Assembly: GCA_029532415.1 (NCBI GenBank)
Contig: JAQOTA010000068.1
Location: 620,001 to 684,000, forward strand
DNA from: Marasmius tenuissimus
Lineage: Eukaryota > Basidiomycota > Agaricomycetes > Agaricales > Marasmiaceae
Reading direction: 5' to 3'
DNA length: 64,000 bases
Part shown: positions 44,260 to 56,652 of the stretch, piece after piece
Position numbering within the stretch: position 1 is the stretch's first letter
How the letters are laid out: the number at the start of each line of letters is the position of its first letter
Made by a program: the position numbers and the translations under genes
Notes under the pieces: generated by a model
Seen by the model: the letters and a program-made list of their open reading frames with translations, nothing else
Databases searched by the model: none
Told to the model about the DNA's origin: nothing

Positions 44260-46119
44260 TTACACGGCCTGAGCACCGGGAGTGACGGTAACCCCACCAC
44301 CTACGCCCACGGGCGTATCCATAGTACCCACACCCGCACCAAAAGCACCCAAACCCGCAGCTACACCCGTACCCGTACCCGGGACAGCACCAGCACCTAC
44401 ACCACCAGCGGTTGCAGCACCCGCAGCGTCACCAAACTCATAAGAAACCCAACTATTCTCAGCTTCCAACTTTGCCCGCGCGTGCATCATCGCGAATTTC
44501 TAGTAGAATGTTGAGCTTCGAGTCTACGAAAGAACGAGACTACTCACAGCTTGTAGCTCGGCAGATAACACTTCGTGGATTTCAATCTTCGGTTCTGGCT
44601 CCTGGTCTGGTTGGACGGGAGGGGTGGGGGTACCTTCGTCGGAGGTGGTACCTGGGAAGTTGAGCTTCGATTCCGAGGGAGCAGTACTAGTTGTCCTTGT
44701 CAAACTAGTGAATGAGAATGAGAGGGTTAGCAATCAAGCCTGACCGCTGGGTTAAGAGAGGAGGGATCGCTCACTCTGTTTGTGTCTGTGTCCGTGAACG
44801 GGCTCGTTCGGGTGACGCCAGCGGTGTAGGCACTTGTCTCAGTCTAGTCATACGAGTCCATGAATCAGTTCGGGAGGAATACAAAGAGAACCAAGAGGAA
44901 GCAGGAGAAACGTACCCGACGGGTTCCTCGTCAACGACAGGCGACTTGCGTTTCCTTTGACGCTTCGCCTTGGGTTTAGGTTGATCATCCGCATTTGTAT
45001 TTTCCTTCGCTTTCGTATCGGATCTGGTCGTCATTGAGCTCAGCGAACGGTGAAAGAAGAGGTATGACCTACTGCGGATCATCTTCGTGGGGTGACTTGG
45101 AACCACTAGCAGTGGGCGTACGTTTGGTTTTCGTCGGGGCTTTCCTTTTCCGCTGGGGCTGGGGTTGCGTGCTGCTACTACCGGGCCTGTCGGGTCTATC
45201 AGGAAAAGGAAGATAGACAGAAATGCAGGGAGAACGAACCTAACTTGGCCGACACTGTCAACGGAGAACGAAGAGCGTATGATCCTCATGGATGACGACG
45301 CAGCAGCACCGCCAGTACCAAGCAGCGGATCTGAGGCAGCCTTTCCAACCGATACCATGGGTGGAGGCGGAGGCAAGGGTAGGGGTAAGGGAAGAGACAT
45401 TCGTCTACCGTTCGAAGCGAAATCATATCCCTGGTTCAAAGTGGCCGACGAAGGTTGATGCTCGTAATAGTGCCTATGAGGACCCAGACGTAAATACGAG
45501 TGCGAATTCGAATGACTCGGTTCCGGTGGCGAGAACGAACATGACTTTGGAGAGGTATCCGTAGACGTCGAAGCAGAAGCATTCGACACCGGTTTCTTAT
45601 CGAAGCTCGCCGGCGTTCGTAGTACGAATGAGGGCATTTGTTTTGGTACCGGTTTGGGTTTAGGTAGAGAGACCGGTTGAGGAGGAGCTTGTCCATGATA
45701 TACCGGGTCCGGGGGTAACACATCTTCGAGAGTAAACGGCGAACTCGGAGGGTCCGGTTCCTCCTCATCCCTGTCATGGTTATGGTTCATGAAGGCATCC
45801 ATAAGACCTGGTTGATTCCAGTACTTTGCAGAGTCGAATTTCTCCTTCTCTTTTCCCTTGCCCTTGCTCGTCTTCCCGGTCTTCATCGTCGTAGTAATCC
45901 GTCGTTTTCGTGCTGGAGATCTGTTACCGTAAGTTCGAATTCTAACCGAGCCGTTCTGAATCTGAGAGTTACTGACCTGACAGAGCTGCTGCTACCCACG
46001 ACCCCTTGCCCTCGCTCATCAAGATCAAACTCAACCCTCCGTCTCTTGATCTTACATCCCTCTGCCATCCCATCCAAAATCTTATCCATCGGCATATGCG
46101 TAGGCGTAGCGAGCATCAT
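44260..46119 (-). CDS. Low-complexity nuclear-type protein, function unknown
   Basis: Starts MMLATPTHMPMDKILDGM with a basic patch (KIKRRRVEF). A short intron (about 45926-45980) joins to SPARKRRITTTMKTGK, and the chain continues through KYWNQPGLMDAF, FTLEDVLPPDPVY, Ser/Pro-rich stretches, SMRIIRSSFSVDSVGQ, a basic Pro-rich block (QRKRKAPTKTKRTP in an alternate exon frame), KAKRQRKRKS, EPEPKIEIHEVLSAELQ, and a Gly/Ala/Thr-rich tail ending TPGAQAV. Several short introns are needed after 45250. Multiple basic clusters suggest a nuclear protein. No domain is recognised. An inverted, truncated copy lies at 55772-56652. Confidence 0.6.
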
Positions 46120-46889
46120 TTCAAGAGCGTAAGGAGCACAGTAAACAGAAACAGCGACACCTCATTGACGAGAGCGTGGGCTGTGTAGTGGTGTGGTCGT
46201 AGTGGTGGTGGGAAGGAAGACAAAAAAGGCCATGCACTGCGTGTCCGTCTGTCGTCAGCAAGAGGTAACGTGACCGCGAATCCTCGTGATCGCGAGTCCT
46301 ATTCGGCCGGCCGGGATTCTGCTTTGACTCACTCAGCCTTCAGGCACCGAATTGGACCTACTTACAGATTTCTATGTACACTCACGAGCTGAATCGCTGA
46401 AGGCTCACTGGAGGGCAGAACAATCAAAAGGTGCGATTCGTTGCTACCGCAAAGTTGTATAAACTATCAATACAGCAGGTAAAAATATGTATGTGACATC
46501 GATATCATCAAAATCGTGTAAGAATAGTAGGTAGTTGAGGCATACTAGGTAAATAGCTGTAAAAGCTGTATGGACAGCCTGTAGATAAAGTACGCAGGAT
46601 GTGCTGCTGGGGCATAAACACACTTTCCAACCACACCGAGGAAGGAGTCATTATAGATATCCTCCGTTCGTCACAGCACCACCCTCTTCCCTTCTTCGCA
46701 ACCACCGGCCAGCCCGCCACGGAGACTCCTCATATCTGCTCCTTGAGGGCAGTTTCGAGTCTGCGTGAGGGGGAAAGAAAACCGGCTGGTTCCCTCCCAA
46801 ACGTTCGTAACGAAGTCTATCCATCACAAGTATCATCCAACAAAACAAATCCGAACAAAAGGCACCCCTCCTCTATCAGATATCCAACC

Positions 46890-48720
46890 TCAGACAGGAT
46901 GATCATGCATCTGCGTCTGAACATCAGATCCCGACTGCGAATGCAGATGGGGCGTTCTTTGTTGCGGATACGGGTACGGGCGCGAATACCGCTCCGAATC
47001 CACCTGCGAATCTGATCTCATCCGTTCCTCCCGAGATGACCTCCTCAGGTCATCCATCTGATACTCCTCTCCTGTACGACTACGCGTCTGATACCGCGGT
47101 AACACCGACGTTGATGGAGACAAAGGCGGCGGTGATAGCTGGGGAGGCTGAGGATGTGGATCTTCAATCGTGATTCCCAATCCAATCCGTACGATGATCA
47201 GTGTCGGTGCCATGCCCTGCAAAACAAAAGGGGCATGTCAGTACAAGGAACCCAAGAGTCCGGCAACACAGGATTTAGGAACGGGAAACCAAGGAACGAA
47301 TAGGAGCTGGCAGCAAAAAGACCTCAACACTCACAACAAACTGCACCAACGAATAAAACATAACCTCCGCCATCGTCTCCATGATCTCGAACCTATCTCC
47401 AGGTTGCATCTCAGGATGAGGTCCCGAAACGTTCTCAATCTGAGAGTTGAGAGTCGCGGCGGCGTAAATTATAATCGCAAACGGGAGGATCACCCCGGAC
47501 TCCAAACTAGCGAACAGTCAACACGGCGCTGAGGGCAGTAATAGAACTACGCCACGTACGTGATAGCTATAGCCGTCTTATACATCCTCTGATAATCGGG
47601 TTCCAGTAGCGCCTTCGACGTGCGGCCGAGGTAAAATATTCTTCCGGCTACATATGAACGACAGCATGAACATCCTTCGGCGAATAAGGACTCGGAGGAA
47701 GGAATGGAGCGCACCTATCAAGACCGTGATAAACACATTCGAAAAAAGCGTCGCAAAGATGAACGTCGTGAAAAGGGTAGAGGTCGGGTCTGTATGAGGT
47801 ATTTGGAAAAATTGTTCCGGACGGCGGTGACTGATGTATAAAGCGTTCGTTACGACACCCAGAACTGTAAGGAGAAGAATGAGGGGTGTGATGGGTGCTG
47901 AATTTGGGCGGCTTGCGTACCATTGTTCATGAAACAGATAACTGCTGGAAAAGCGACGACTTGTTTGTTGTACCCCCAAACGGTGTAACAGCGCCATATC
48001 TAGGATTGGAGGGGGTCTTCAGTTGGATTTGCGCCCACCTAGGACGTGAAGGAGGAGTAACGCACGAGAATCGAATCCGCGATAAAGCTAACAGTGACTA
48101 TGTGAGCAGTTTCTTCGAGATTTCCCTTTGACGAGGGGCACGTACTTTGCAACCACTAAAGACAAATGCGCAGACGGTATCAGATACATTCTATAGGCCG
48201 TCAGCATACCGCACAACAATCCAGATTCGGAAACAAAAAAAAAACGCACTGTTGCGACGTAACACTATTCACAATATCATCTCTCTCCACAAACGTCAAC
48301 CCAACCAGCGATAACTTGGCCGTATGAACGATAATAAGCGTGCTCAGAAACAAGCTGACAGTAGCGAGCGCAAATAGCGATGTGGCAGCTCCAACGTGGA
48401 TGTAGTAGTGCGGCAGTTTGAGTCTTCGAGAGCGGAGAACGGATATGCAAACTCCATAAAGGACGGCGTAGGCTCCTACAAGACGTTTCTGAATGTAAAA
48501 ACCTTGCTTCTTGATAAGATGAGAGTTCACAGACCATATAGAGCGAACTGTAACTATAAAAAAATAGAAGAGATGAGATCGTCCACACCCTTTCAACGTG
48601 GGGGTGGGGAGGTTCCAACCCCAAAATAAACCAGAACTACGCACCGACAAAGAAGCCGCTGGCTGAGCCAGTATTCTAATATAGCATGTCGACCGACCCA
48701 AGCTGGCAGATTCGCAGAGA
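46890..48720 (-). CDS. Seven-span membrane protein, array copy IV (divergent)
   Basis: Exons read VGAYAVLYGVCISVLRSRRL (first span), HVGAATSLFALATVSLFL (second), SFIADSILIWRCYTVWGYNK (the family's hallmark RCYxxWG), VVAFPAVICFM, VLGVVTNALYISH, FIFATLFSNVFITVLIG, SGVILPFAIIIYAAATL and GMAPTLIIVRIGLGITI. A longer Ser/Arg/Tyr-rich tail follows than in the other copies. The start codon is unresolved; the first exon probably includes LEYWLSQRLLC near 48660. All downstream exons appear open. It faces copy V and its 5' part is duplicated at 42600-43330. Confidence 0.65.
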
Positions 48721-48999
48721 GACAAGACCTTTGACGGGGGCGATGGGGAGATGACCGTCATGAAACGGGACGATGATGACCTCAGGGTGTGACTGTGACT
48801 TGTTTGACAGCTTTTCGAAAGGTGACTGTGACTTTGAGCGGGGTGCGTGAGGCTTTCCATTTTGGGCTTTTTCAGCTCGGCAATTGCCGTAGTGTGCTCC
48901 TCACTTCGGTGCCACAACAAGTTCAGGCTTGCTGTACGACGTCCATGTTGTTGTGACGATTCGTGACAGGATAGTCGCAAGTGGCGAGTTTTGATGGTC

Positions 49000-50465
49000 A
49001 AGGTAGAAAACTATTATCCGCCTCGGGCCACTACCAATTTCAACCTCTAGTGCGTCTTGCTTGACGCACGGTCACGACTCACTATCATTGGGGTGCATAG
49101 CTTGAATTGTCCGGAAATCGGTGGTTAATATCTCCGAACGCTTTTCCGCTAAATGGCTAAGGAATTACCTCGACTACCTTCCAAGTCATCGGTTGGGCAG
49201 AGAGACTCGAAAGAACGAGTAATGGGGTGTTCGAACCGATATGACCTCCCGTGGGTTCTTTAAACTCGTCGCAAAAGAAGGAGAACGAGCCACCTATTGC
49301 GTAGTCACTCAAAAGGGAATGATGAATTGGGAGCGCAGGTCGAATTTCGAGGGACTTGGAGGTAGTATTACACGGGTTTGAACAAACCGGGTGGCACGAG
49401 GAGGAAAGTTTGTCCTGTGGGAAACTACCTATCTTCGCCTCCGGTTACCGGTATCATGTATGTGGTATCCCAGATGACTCCACTGTCCAAACGTATATAG
49501 TATCCACTCAACTGATCTTCACGGATGATGAATCTACAAATAGCGCGGCCAAACTACATACTCCAGGTCCTGATGCCCCTATATAATTCCCTGTGAATGG
49601 ATACTCCTGGCCGTGGAATCCTCTTGGAACGCGTCGGAATAGGAGGCTCGGTTCTGTTATGTTCCATGTGTATGAGGAGCATGATGGACGCTGCGTGATT
49701 TGATGAGGAGGTTCTGAGCTTCCGATGTCAGCTCTATGGAAGCTGAGTGGGTGTTGTGCTGATGCCTCTGAGCCCCAACAGCCCTTTCACCTTGACGATT
49801 TCATCAGGAGTTTCGGACTTTGATGGTTGTGGATGGTTGCAGGTGGTACCACCCCAAACCATCAAAGAAAATCCGGGAATTGGCAATTGGCAACCTAAGT
49901 CAATTTTCCCAACAATCCGATTTTCTGGAGCTCTGTCAAAGTACACTTCCACTGAGTTTTTTATACAAACACCTCCAGTTAGATCCTAAACTTACCTTTT
50001 CAAGCTCTAAAGCTCATTTTCTTGCCCTGTGCATGCTGCACAACACCGACAACATTGCCTTTTTTGCCGGACCATCAGAAATCTGGCAATCAAAGTCAGA
50101 AAATACTGATGTTGATGATTCATTCAGATTTATCGGTAGGTACGTAGACTGCATTGACCGGTTTTCCAGCGGCCAGCCAGGACTTTCCACGTGGCATAGA
50201 CAACGCTTAGTGGGACCAAAGTGGGACGTGAGCAATCGTGCTAATCCGAGTCGCCGAACTGTGTGGCACTGTAAGGAATTGATCTCCAATGGCTCACAAA
50301 TGTGATCATCATTTAATATGAGACCAAAAGAGTTGACATGCAACTCACGAATTCCCATTGGTCCATCAACTAGTCCACAATCAATCCTCGAAATCCCTCT
50401 CGGGTGATGATCAGAAAATACAGGTGGGGAAGATGAATGATGTGGAGGCCAATCTTGATTATGCC
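49000..50465. other. Intergenic stretch without a recognised gene
   Basis: Short ORFs only, none with recognisable motifs or codon-scale conservation to other parts of the window. It separates divergently placed copies IV and V. Confidence 0.5.
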
Positions 50466-50466
50466 T

Positions 50467-50486
50467 CCCCTTTAAATAGAGCTCAC
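50467..50486 (+). promoter_or_regulatory. Conserved TATA-like box of the membrane-protein array
   Basis: CCCCTTTAAATAGAGCTC lies about 90 nt before the ATG of copy V. Related CCTTYAAATAGAGYTC boxes stand upstream of copies I (about 37830-37847) and II (about 41400-41415), and a diverged one near copy III (about 42140). Its position and conservation suggest the core promoter. Confidence 0.6.
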
Positions 50487-50569
50487 TGGATTTGAGAAGG
50501 CACCCACTTTCCAGTCTTCCCAGTCTTTACCAGTGCAACCACAGCTCCAGAATCAAGACCTCAACTGCC

Positions 50570-52370
50570 ATGGATCCTGAAACCCCTCTTGTCCTCTCTA
50601 ATCAATATTATGATACTCCATATGAGGTTAACTTTGCGCTAGCCCGTGTGGAGACTCAATGTTGTGTCAGTCACCATCCCAAACAACTTGCCTCACTGAA
50701 CTGATGGATCATTGATCCCTATAGGTTTTGTTTCTGGTTTATGGTGATTTTATTGGTTTTGGCTTGACTCTACAACTCACTGCACCTTCTCTCCTTAGGA
50801 ATCCACCTGGTTTTATTCAGTGCATGTATGAGCATGCTTGTGAAGCGGAGAACAGAGCGATTTCACATTCACTGTCTTCTCATCGCCAGCCTATTTGTGG
50901 CAAGCACTGCAAGTGTTGCACTCAACACATACCAAACTTTGTTGAAGTTTCAAATGGAAAAAGACGTCTTCATCATACCACGCATATCATGGATACCACA
51001 TGAACCAGTTGTGCCAGCATTCACAGTATTGATTGGTCCTGAGCAAGTTGATGCATCTATATTATATGAAAAAGCCATGTTGCCACAGCAAACTATTTTG
51101 TGAGTTTTGATTCCTCCCAACCCTCACCAATATCACTGCCTGCTCATATCAATTCCCAATAACAGGCGGACCAGACATGCAGCCCAAGCCATCACAATAG
51201 CCTCAAAGTAAGTTTGGATGTGACTAATACCTTACTCAAGCTCTACTTGCTGAATATGTTCCAGCACACTCACTGACATTATCCTTGTGAGCTTGCCTTC
51301 ACCTTGTCCAGTTGTTCCTGCCTCACTCCGCAACACCTCAAAAGCTCTGGAGATGCTATTTGATTTGGGGAAGCCAAGTTCGGGTGATAATCTTTCCAGG
51401 TTTTATTTGCTTTTGCAACACCAGTAGGTTCCATATTCTATCATGTAGCCTCAATCAGACCTAGTCTTTATTGCAACTCCAGTCCTAGGTTGCCTTACAA
51501 TGATCCCTTTTATGGGGGGTCAACATTTCGGTAACAAGTCCTTCACCAAACTTGCCACACAGTATACAGGTTCTCGTCATACAACACTTATGCCTGAGGC
51601 ACTTGTCCTACTGTTTTTCTCCATTGGGAACATGTGCAGCAATCTCTTGTTAACCTCAATGATAGGTGATTCTGCTATCTCCCTCCCCATTTTCTCAAGT
51701 CCTTTCTGAAAGACATTTCCAACTCTACAGCTGGACGAGTGTTTTATATCAGTCACAAAGTGGCAAAGTTTCTCAATCAGCCCATTCAGAAGATGTACAG
51801 AACAGTTATTCATGCATCGTAGGTGTAAATTCAGCACTTGGTTGTTTCTTGTCACTCATAGAAACTTCACTTAGACTTGAATCAGGGGTACTTTACCCCC
51901 TGGCTCTGTTAGCTTTTACAGTCTTGATGGTCGTGGGTTATATCAAACGGCCCATGTTCTATGGCCCTGAATGGTCAGTGATTGAGGAGCATATAATAAT
52001 TTCACTTGGTATATCCTTGGGGACTACTGTTATATATTCCTCTTTTGTACCCATTATGGTGAGCAATCTGTCTTTGGGTGTGATGTAGATTAACCTGCGC
52101 ATGTTGCTGATTATGACCTAGGGAATTGCTTCCACCTTGATCATTGTACGCTCAGTACTGGGAATTACTATCAACGATGAGAAGTCTTATAGGGAGACTG
52201 TGCTAGGGGAGAATGATTGGCAGGGGGGAGCTCATGGCATGGTCCGAATGGCCAATAGTGTAATTGACATCAGAAGACGTGATGGGTTGGTCGCAAGTAT
52301 GGGCGCTTCGGATGAGGAGCATCCTATGTGTGTGGCGTGCAGGAACAAGCAGAAGGACTTGACCCAATGA
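50570..52370 (+). CDS. Seven-span membrane protein, array copy V (best preserved)
   Basis: Exons: MDPETPLVLSNQYYDTPYEV to ETQCC (50570-50665); VLFLVYG; IHLVLFSACMSMLV with HCLLIASLFVASTASVAL; a loop to LPQQTIL; RTRHAAQAITIAS; NTLTDIIL; LWRCYLIWGSQVRVIIFPG (hallmark RCYxxW); FFSIGNMCSNLLLTSMIG; ESGVLYPLALLAFTVLMV; ISLGTTVIYSSFVPIM; GIASTLIIVRSVLGITI. The polar tail ends KQKDLTQ. Introns are 45-75 nt, all GT-AG, and I found no internal stop. About seven membrane spans with a cytosolic-type tail containing RRRD. The family is expanded in Agaricomycetes; biochemical role unknown. Confidence 0.78.
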
Positions 52371-52744
52371 ACAGGTCAACACGCACGAGAAATGGCTGAC
52401 AGCGAACTAGTCAATAGTTTTCTTGCTCGGACGTCATCAATATTTATTTTAATTCTAACATGTATACATGAGCTGCGCCCAGAAACCCTTTTGCCTGAGT
52501 AGTCTAAAAGACCCTGGACAACCTGCTTCTCCTAGAGCCACCCACCTCCTACGGTAAGGGATGATGATTTGAATGACTGTGGTCCGAGGAGCACAACAAC
52601 GTGAAATCTGGATAAGCGTCGGAGGATCTCGAACGTACCAAGTCTCAGTGAAACTCGTGAGATCATCTAATCGCACAAATGACTCCAAAGCAAGATCCAC
52701 TATAAAACAAAGATGAGATTATAAGAAACAATCATGTTTATAGG

Positions 52745-53150
52745 TTGATCCTATTAACTAACACCCTTCTTGAGGTTTTCCCCAGTGTCCCTTCGAGACG
52801 CATTGGTATCGGACCGTGAGTCTCCATTTTAGAATTTCTGCTATCAATAAGCCCGCTAGTTCGATCTTTTACGACTCCAGAAAGGGTGGATCACACCTAT
52901 ACTGTAAACTCATTGCGGTCGGAGACGTCCGCATCATCTCGCAAGGCAGATAAATATGGTTCGGCCATAACTCGACGCGAGACCTCAATTGAACTGATAT
53001 CGTAGGTTGCAGCTTCATTTTTTCCGTTGCTACTACAAAAAGCGGCCTCCATGAGGGATATTTTCCCGAGCAGCGGAATCGACATACACGCATCAAGTAG
53101 AAGAAGTTGCAAATTACTCTCAACAAAGGGCTTTTTTCAAAAGTGTGAGC
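52745..53150 (-). repeat. 0.4-kb dispersed repeat, copy 3 (inverted)
   Basis: The reverse strand matches copy 1 in order (CTTTGTTGAGAG..., GTAGTAGCAACGGAAAA, CTACGATATCAGTTCAA, ATGCGTCTCGAAGGG, CCTCAAGAAGGGTGT). A frame with ISVQLRSRVELWP and AMSLQYRCDPP resembles the copy-1 frame. 52371-52744 shows no gene. Confidence 0.65.
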
Positions 53151-53469
53151 GAGACAAAGCACGCGCTCGGCGACCACCGACCAGTGAGGAAAAACGACTA
53201 CCCGCGAGGATAGTATCTGCAACAAAGCCCCAGAAATGGTCAGCTAGTGTGTTCTTCCAGGGGCTACTCCTACAAGATGTTTTTGAGTATAAGGTGCTTG
53301 ACAAGATGAAGTCTTCAGATCATATAGAACGAATCATAGCTAAAAAGAAAGAGAGAAGAGGTGAGATGATATTGTTAACACCATTCAAACACGGTCGGGG
53401 GCTCCACTGACAGCCCGAGATATACCAGCAACACATTGCAAGAGAAGCCGACGTGGTCGCTGAAGATAC

Positions 53470-53708
53470 TCATAGAGGATTGCTTCCAGCCTAGTCATTG
53501 TACCCTCGGTACTGGGAATCACGATTCACAACGAGAAATCTATAGAGCAACTGTTTTAGGGGAGGGCAATCAGAATGGGGGAACTCGTAGAGTGATCGAT
53601 AGCGTTGTTGACATCAGGAGACGCGACGAATTGGTACTGATTTCGGATGAAGAACATCCTGTATCGTGTATGGCATGCAAGGACAAGTCAGAGAACTTGA
53701 CTCAATGA
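53470..53708 (+). pseudogene. Array copy VI: last exon only
   Basis: Matches the final exon of copies II and V (TGCTTCCAGCCTAGTCATTG; then YRATVLGEGNQNGG, VIDSVVDIRRRDELVLISD, EHP, ENLTQ) but with a frameshift near the start and no upstream exons. A dead 3' fragment directly downstream of repeat copy 3. Confidence 0.75.
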
Positions 53709-55770
53709 ACGGGTCAATGCTCACAAGATATGGCGGACAGTCGGATTGGACAACTAACCAATAGCTGTTGCATGTTTATCTTCTTGCTTGGAAGTCATCA
53801 ATATCCATTCTAATTTTGATTTGTCGGAATCAAAGCTATTCCCACAAACCTTTATGGCTCGTCCGCTTCTCTTGAAGTCATCCATCCAGGACCAACTCAT
53901 AGATGTTTTGCGTCGGGCCAAATTCCCAATTTCAGAAATTTGTTGGCCGCCTTGTAATGCCGACGGCCCTCCTGACTGCTTATAAGGGCTGATTGGCTCC
54001 GTAAGGCTCCATAATACATTTGGCGCCGTAATTGATGGAATTGCCTCCACCTTGCAAGCACTCACAAGGCCTCATAAGCGCACTGCCAGCATACAGAAGC
54101 ACATCCCAAGGTACTGAAACAGGACAAGAAGTCAAAGTGAGTCGTCAATAGCTGTCCTAGTATACATCTAGTAGGATGTCATGCAATAATTCTGAAGTGG
54201 TTGAGGGATCTGTCGACCCTACCCACCTCTTGTGATAAGTCCCTATTTATGGTAAGCGCTTATATTGAATGTTATCTTATCGAGCCTTACGGCCCTCATC
54301 AGTCCTTATCAAACCGGCAGGATTTTTCCGACAAAGAACCTTCGTTATACCGATGTATCATAGCTCGTATGAATTGTAACCATCATCAAGAAAATTAAAC
54401 GAGACAACTGTGCGATGAAAGGGACGGACGGTCGTGGTTCGAGCAGTGTAAGAATCATGGAAGAACGTTCGGAATTGCCGTGGCCGTCACAGTCGAAAGA
54501 CCCGCTGTTTGGTAGGTGGAAGTAGCGATAGAAGCCGGTTAGACCGTCTCTTATTTTTTACGCAGCTATCTTCGAGCTATGATTAGCATGGAACTGAGAA
54601 ACTTGTCACCCAAAGGCAGCTAGAGAGTGGCGCTAGCAGCTAGCCTATGTACGTTCTTGGGCACGGCTTCTGCGGCCGGCAAAATATGCCGTCATGTCTC
54701 ATCCAGCTGAGCTTTGTTCTCGCAACATTGCATTACCCTCTAGCCATCCAAAACCTCTCAATCTTCTCACTGTTGGCCTTTCAATCTCTCCAGTCCCTAT
54801 TCTCTCACACACGTGTCTGCAACCTTGCGAAATTATACAGCAGCCCCGAGGACGAAGGGACCGGCCATTTATGAGAGCAACAAGCACCCACCCAGACTCT
54901 TCGCTTCGATTCCATCTTTAGGGTATATATTCACCCAACGCGAGTCTTCCTTCGACTTCCACTCTCGCTTGTAGTCACTGACACCAAACTCAAACACAAG
55001 AACCGAACGGAACTCAAACACCATGGAAGTTATCTTTCACAATATTTCAATAAAAGCAACGTTCCCTGCCAAACTCCACTACCCTCGACGCCGTCATCTA
55101 CACACACGAAACCATGTATGGTTTCCATGGCCCGACGTATTACAATCCTCAAAGACCCCAATCCTGCTTTTGATGAGCCGGCATGACGCCTAGCGCAGAG
55201 GACTACAACATGGCTACACTAGTACTTACCAGAGAGGAGTTTAGAGAGGTTAGAGGCGAGACGTAGAAGCTCAAGCACACTGTAGATTCAGGTAGAGAAC
55301 TACGAGCTTATATACATGAAATTACAATAGAGTTACCATATAGGGACGACAATAGAAAATTGTACATATGAGCATATAGAACAATGAAGAATGGAACAAT
55401 AGAGAATGTATTGTCCCGCATAATACAATGACAGGAAGTATGAACCGGGACTTCGGATATACCGGGATCTAATTATAGTCCACGGATTCAACAGCTTTTG
55501 GCTTGGGCTCGTCAACCGTTGGGGCGATCAGCCGGAGAGAGAAAACGATAGAGGTGAATGGTGTGTGGAAGAAGGCTGGGACTTGAAGAAACGGAAGGGG
55601 AGGGGAGGAATTCTTAGGAATACGAGGTGTTGGAAGTGGGGTGCCCGAGTCGAAGCAGAGCACGGGATCACAAAGACCTGGTGCTGACAACAATGGATAC
55701 GAAGACTCTGATGAGTTATTGCTTTTTTTCCGTTAAGCTCAAATGATACTGGCCACGCCAAGGAAAGGAT
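53709..55770. other. Intergenic stretch without a recognised gene
   Basis: Nothing recognisable. There are A+T-rich zones and a few short ORFs without motifs. Near 54190-54320 paired CTTAT-rich words hint at a decayed foldback element. Confidence 0.45.
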
Positions 55771-55771
55771 T

Positions 55772-56652
55772 TTGGATGAGATGGCGAGGGGATGTAAGAT
55801 CAAGAGACGGAGGGTTGAGTTTGATCTTGATGAGCGAGGGCAAGCGGGTATGAGCGGTAGCAGCTCTGCCAGGTCAGTTGCTTCAAGACCTAGAACGACT
55901 CGGTTTGAACTTACGGTAGCAGATCTCCAGCACAAAAACGACGGATTCCTACGACGATGAAGACCGGGAAGAGCAAGGGCAAGGGAAAAGAGAAGGAGCA
56001 ATTCGACTCTGCGAAGTACTGGAATCAACCAGGTCTTGTGGATGCCCTCAAGAACCATAATCACGATAGGGATGAGGAGCCGAACCCTCCAAGTTTGTTG
56101 TTTACGCTTGAGGACGTGTTACCCCCAGACCCAGTATATCAGGAACAACCTCCTCCTCAGCCGGTCTCTCTGCCTAAACCCAAGCCAATGCCAAAACCAA
56201 TGCCCTCGTTCGCACTACAAACGCCGGCGAGCTTCGATAAGAAACCGGTGTCGAATGCTTCTGCTTCGACATCTGCGGATACCTCTCCAAAGTCATGTTC
56301 ATCCTCGCCACCAGAACCAAGTCATTCGAACTCAAACTCGCACTCGCACTCGTATTTACGTCTGGGGCCTCATAGGCACTCTTACGAACATCAACATTCG
56401 TCAGCCACTTTGAACCAGGGATATGATTTCGCTTCGAATGGTAGACGAATGTCTCTTCCCTTACCCCTACCCTTGGCTCCGCCTCCACCTATGGTATCAG
56501 TTGGAAAGGCTGCCTCAGGTCCGTTGCTTAGTGCTAGCAGTGCTGCTGCGTCGTCGTCTATGAGGATAATACGTTCTTCGTTCTCCATTGACAGTGTCGG
56601 CCAAGCAGATAGCCGTCGAGTTATAAGTAGTCAAACTGAGCCATGCCGTTAG
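55772..56652 (+). pseudogene. Inverted truncated copy of the 44.3-46.1 kb nuclear-type gene
   Basis: Encodes MARGCKIKRRRVEFDLDERG, an intron (about 55873-55928), KTGKSKGKGKEKEQF, KYWNQPGLVDALKNH, FTLEDVLPPDPVYQEQ, NSHSHSYLRLGPHRHS and MRIIRSSFSIDSVGQ. It leaves homology near 56605 and stops at 56652. The first codons around the original ATG are shortened by a deletion, so translation would start at an internal ATG (55781). The basic and Gly-rich C-terminal exons are missing. The retained part is surprisingly well conserved and open. Confidence 0.75.

Noticed and set aside
45165..46132. Plus-strand ORFs over the nuclear-type gene
   Set aside because: Antisense shadows of low-complexity coding sequence; the equivalent frames are not kept in the 55.8-kb copy, whereas the minus-strand frame is.
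48201..49001. A 266-residue minus-strand ORF beginning MTIKTRHLRLSCHESS
   Set aside because: It reads through introns and upstream DNA of copy IV; only the part from VGAYAVLYG onward is exon. Its first part matches non-coding DNA upstream of copy VII in a different frame.
36005..54000. A biosynthetic gene cluster or mating-type pheromone receptor locus
   Set aside because: No enzymes of secondary metabolism, no homeodomain genes and no CaaX pheromone precursors were seen; the membrane proteins lack clear STE3 features.
55528..56064. A 178-residue minus-strand ORF
   Set aside because: Antisense to the duplicated gene copy and extends into non-coding DNA.
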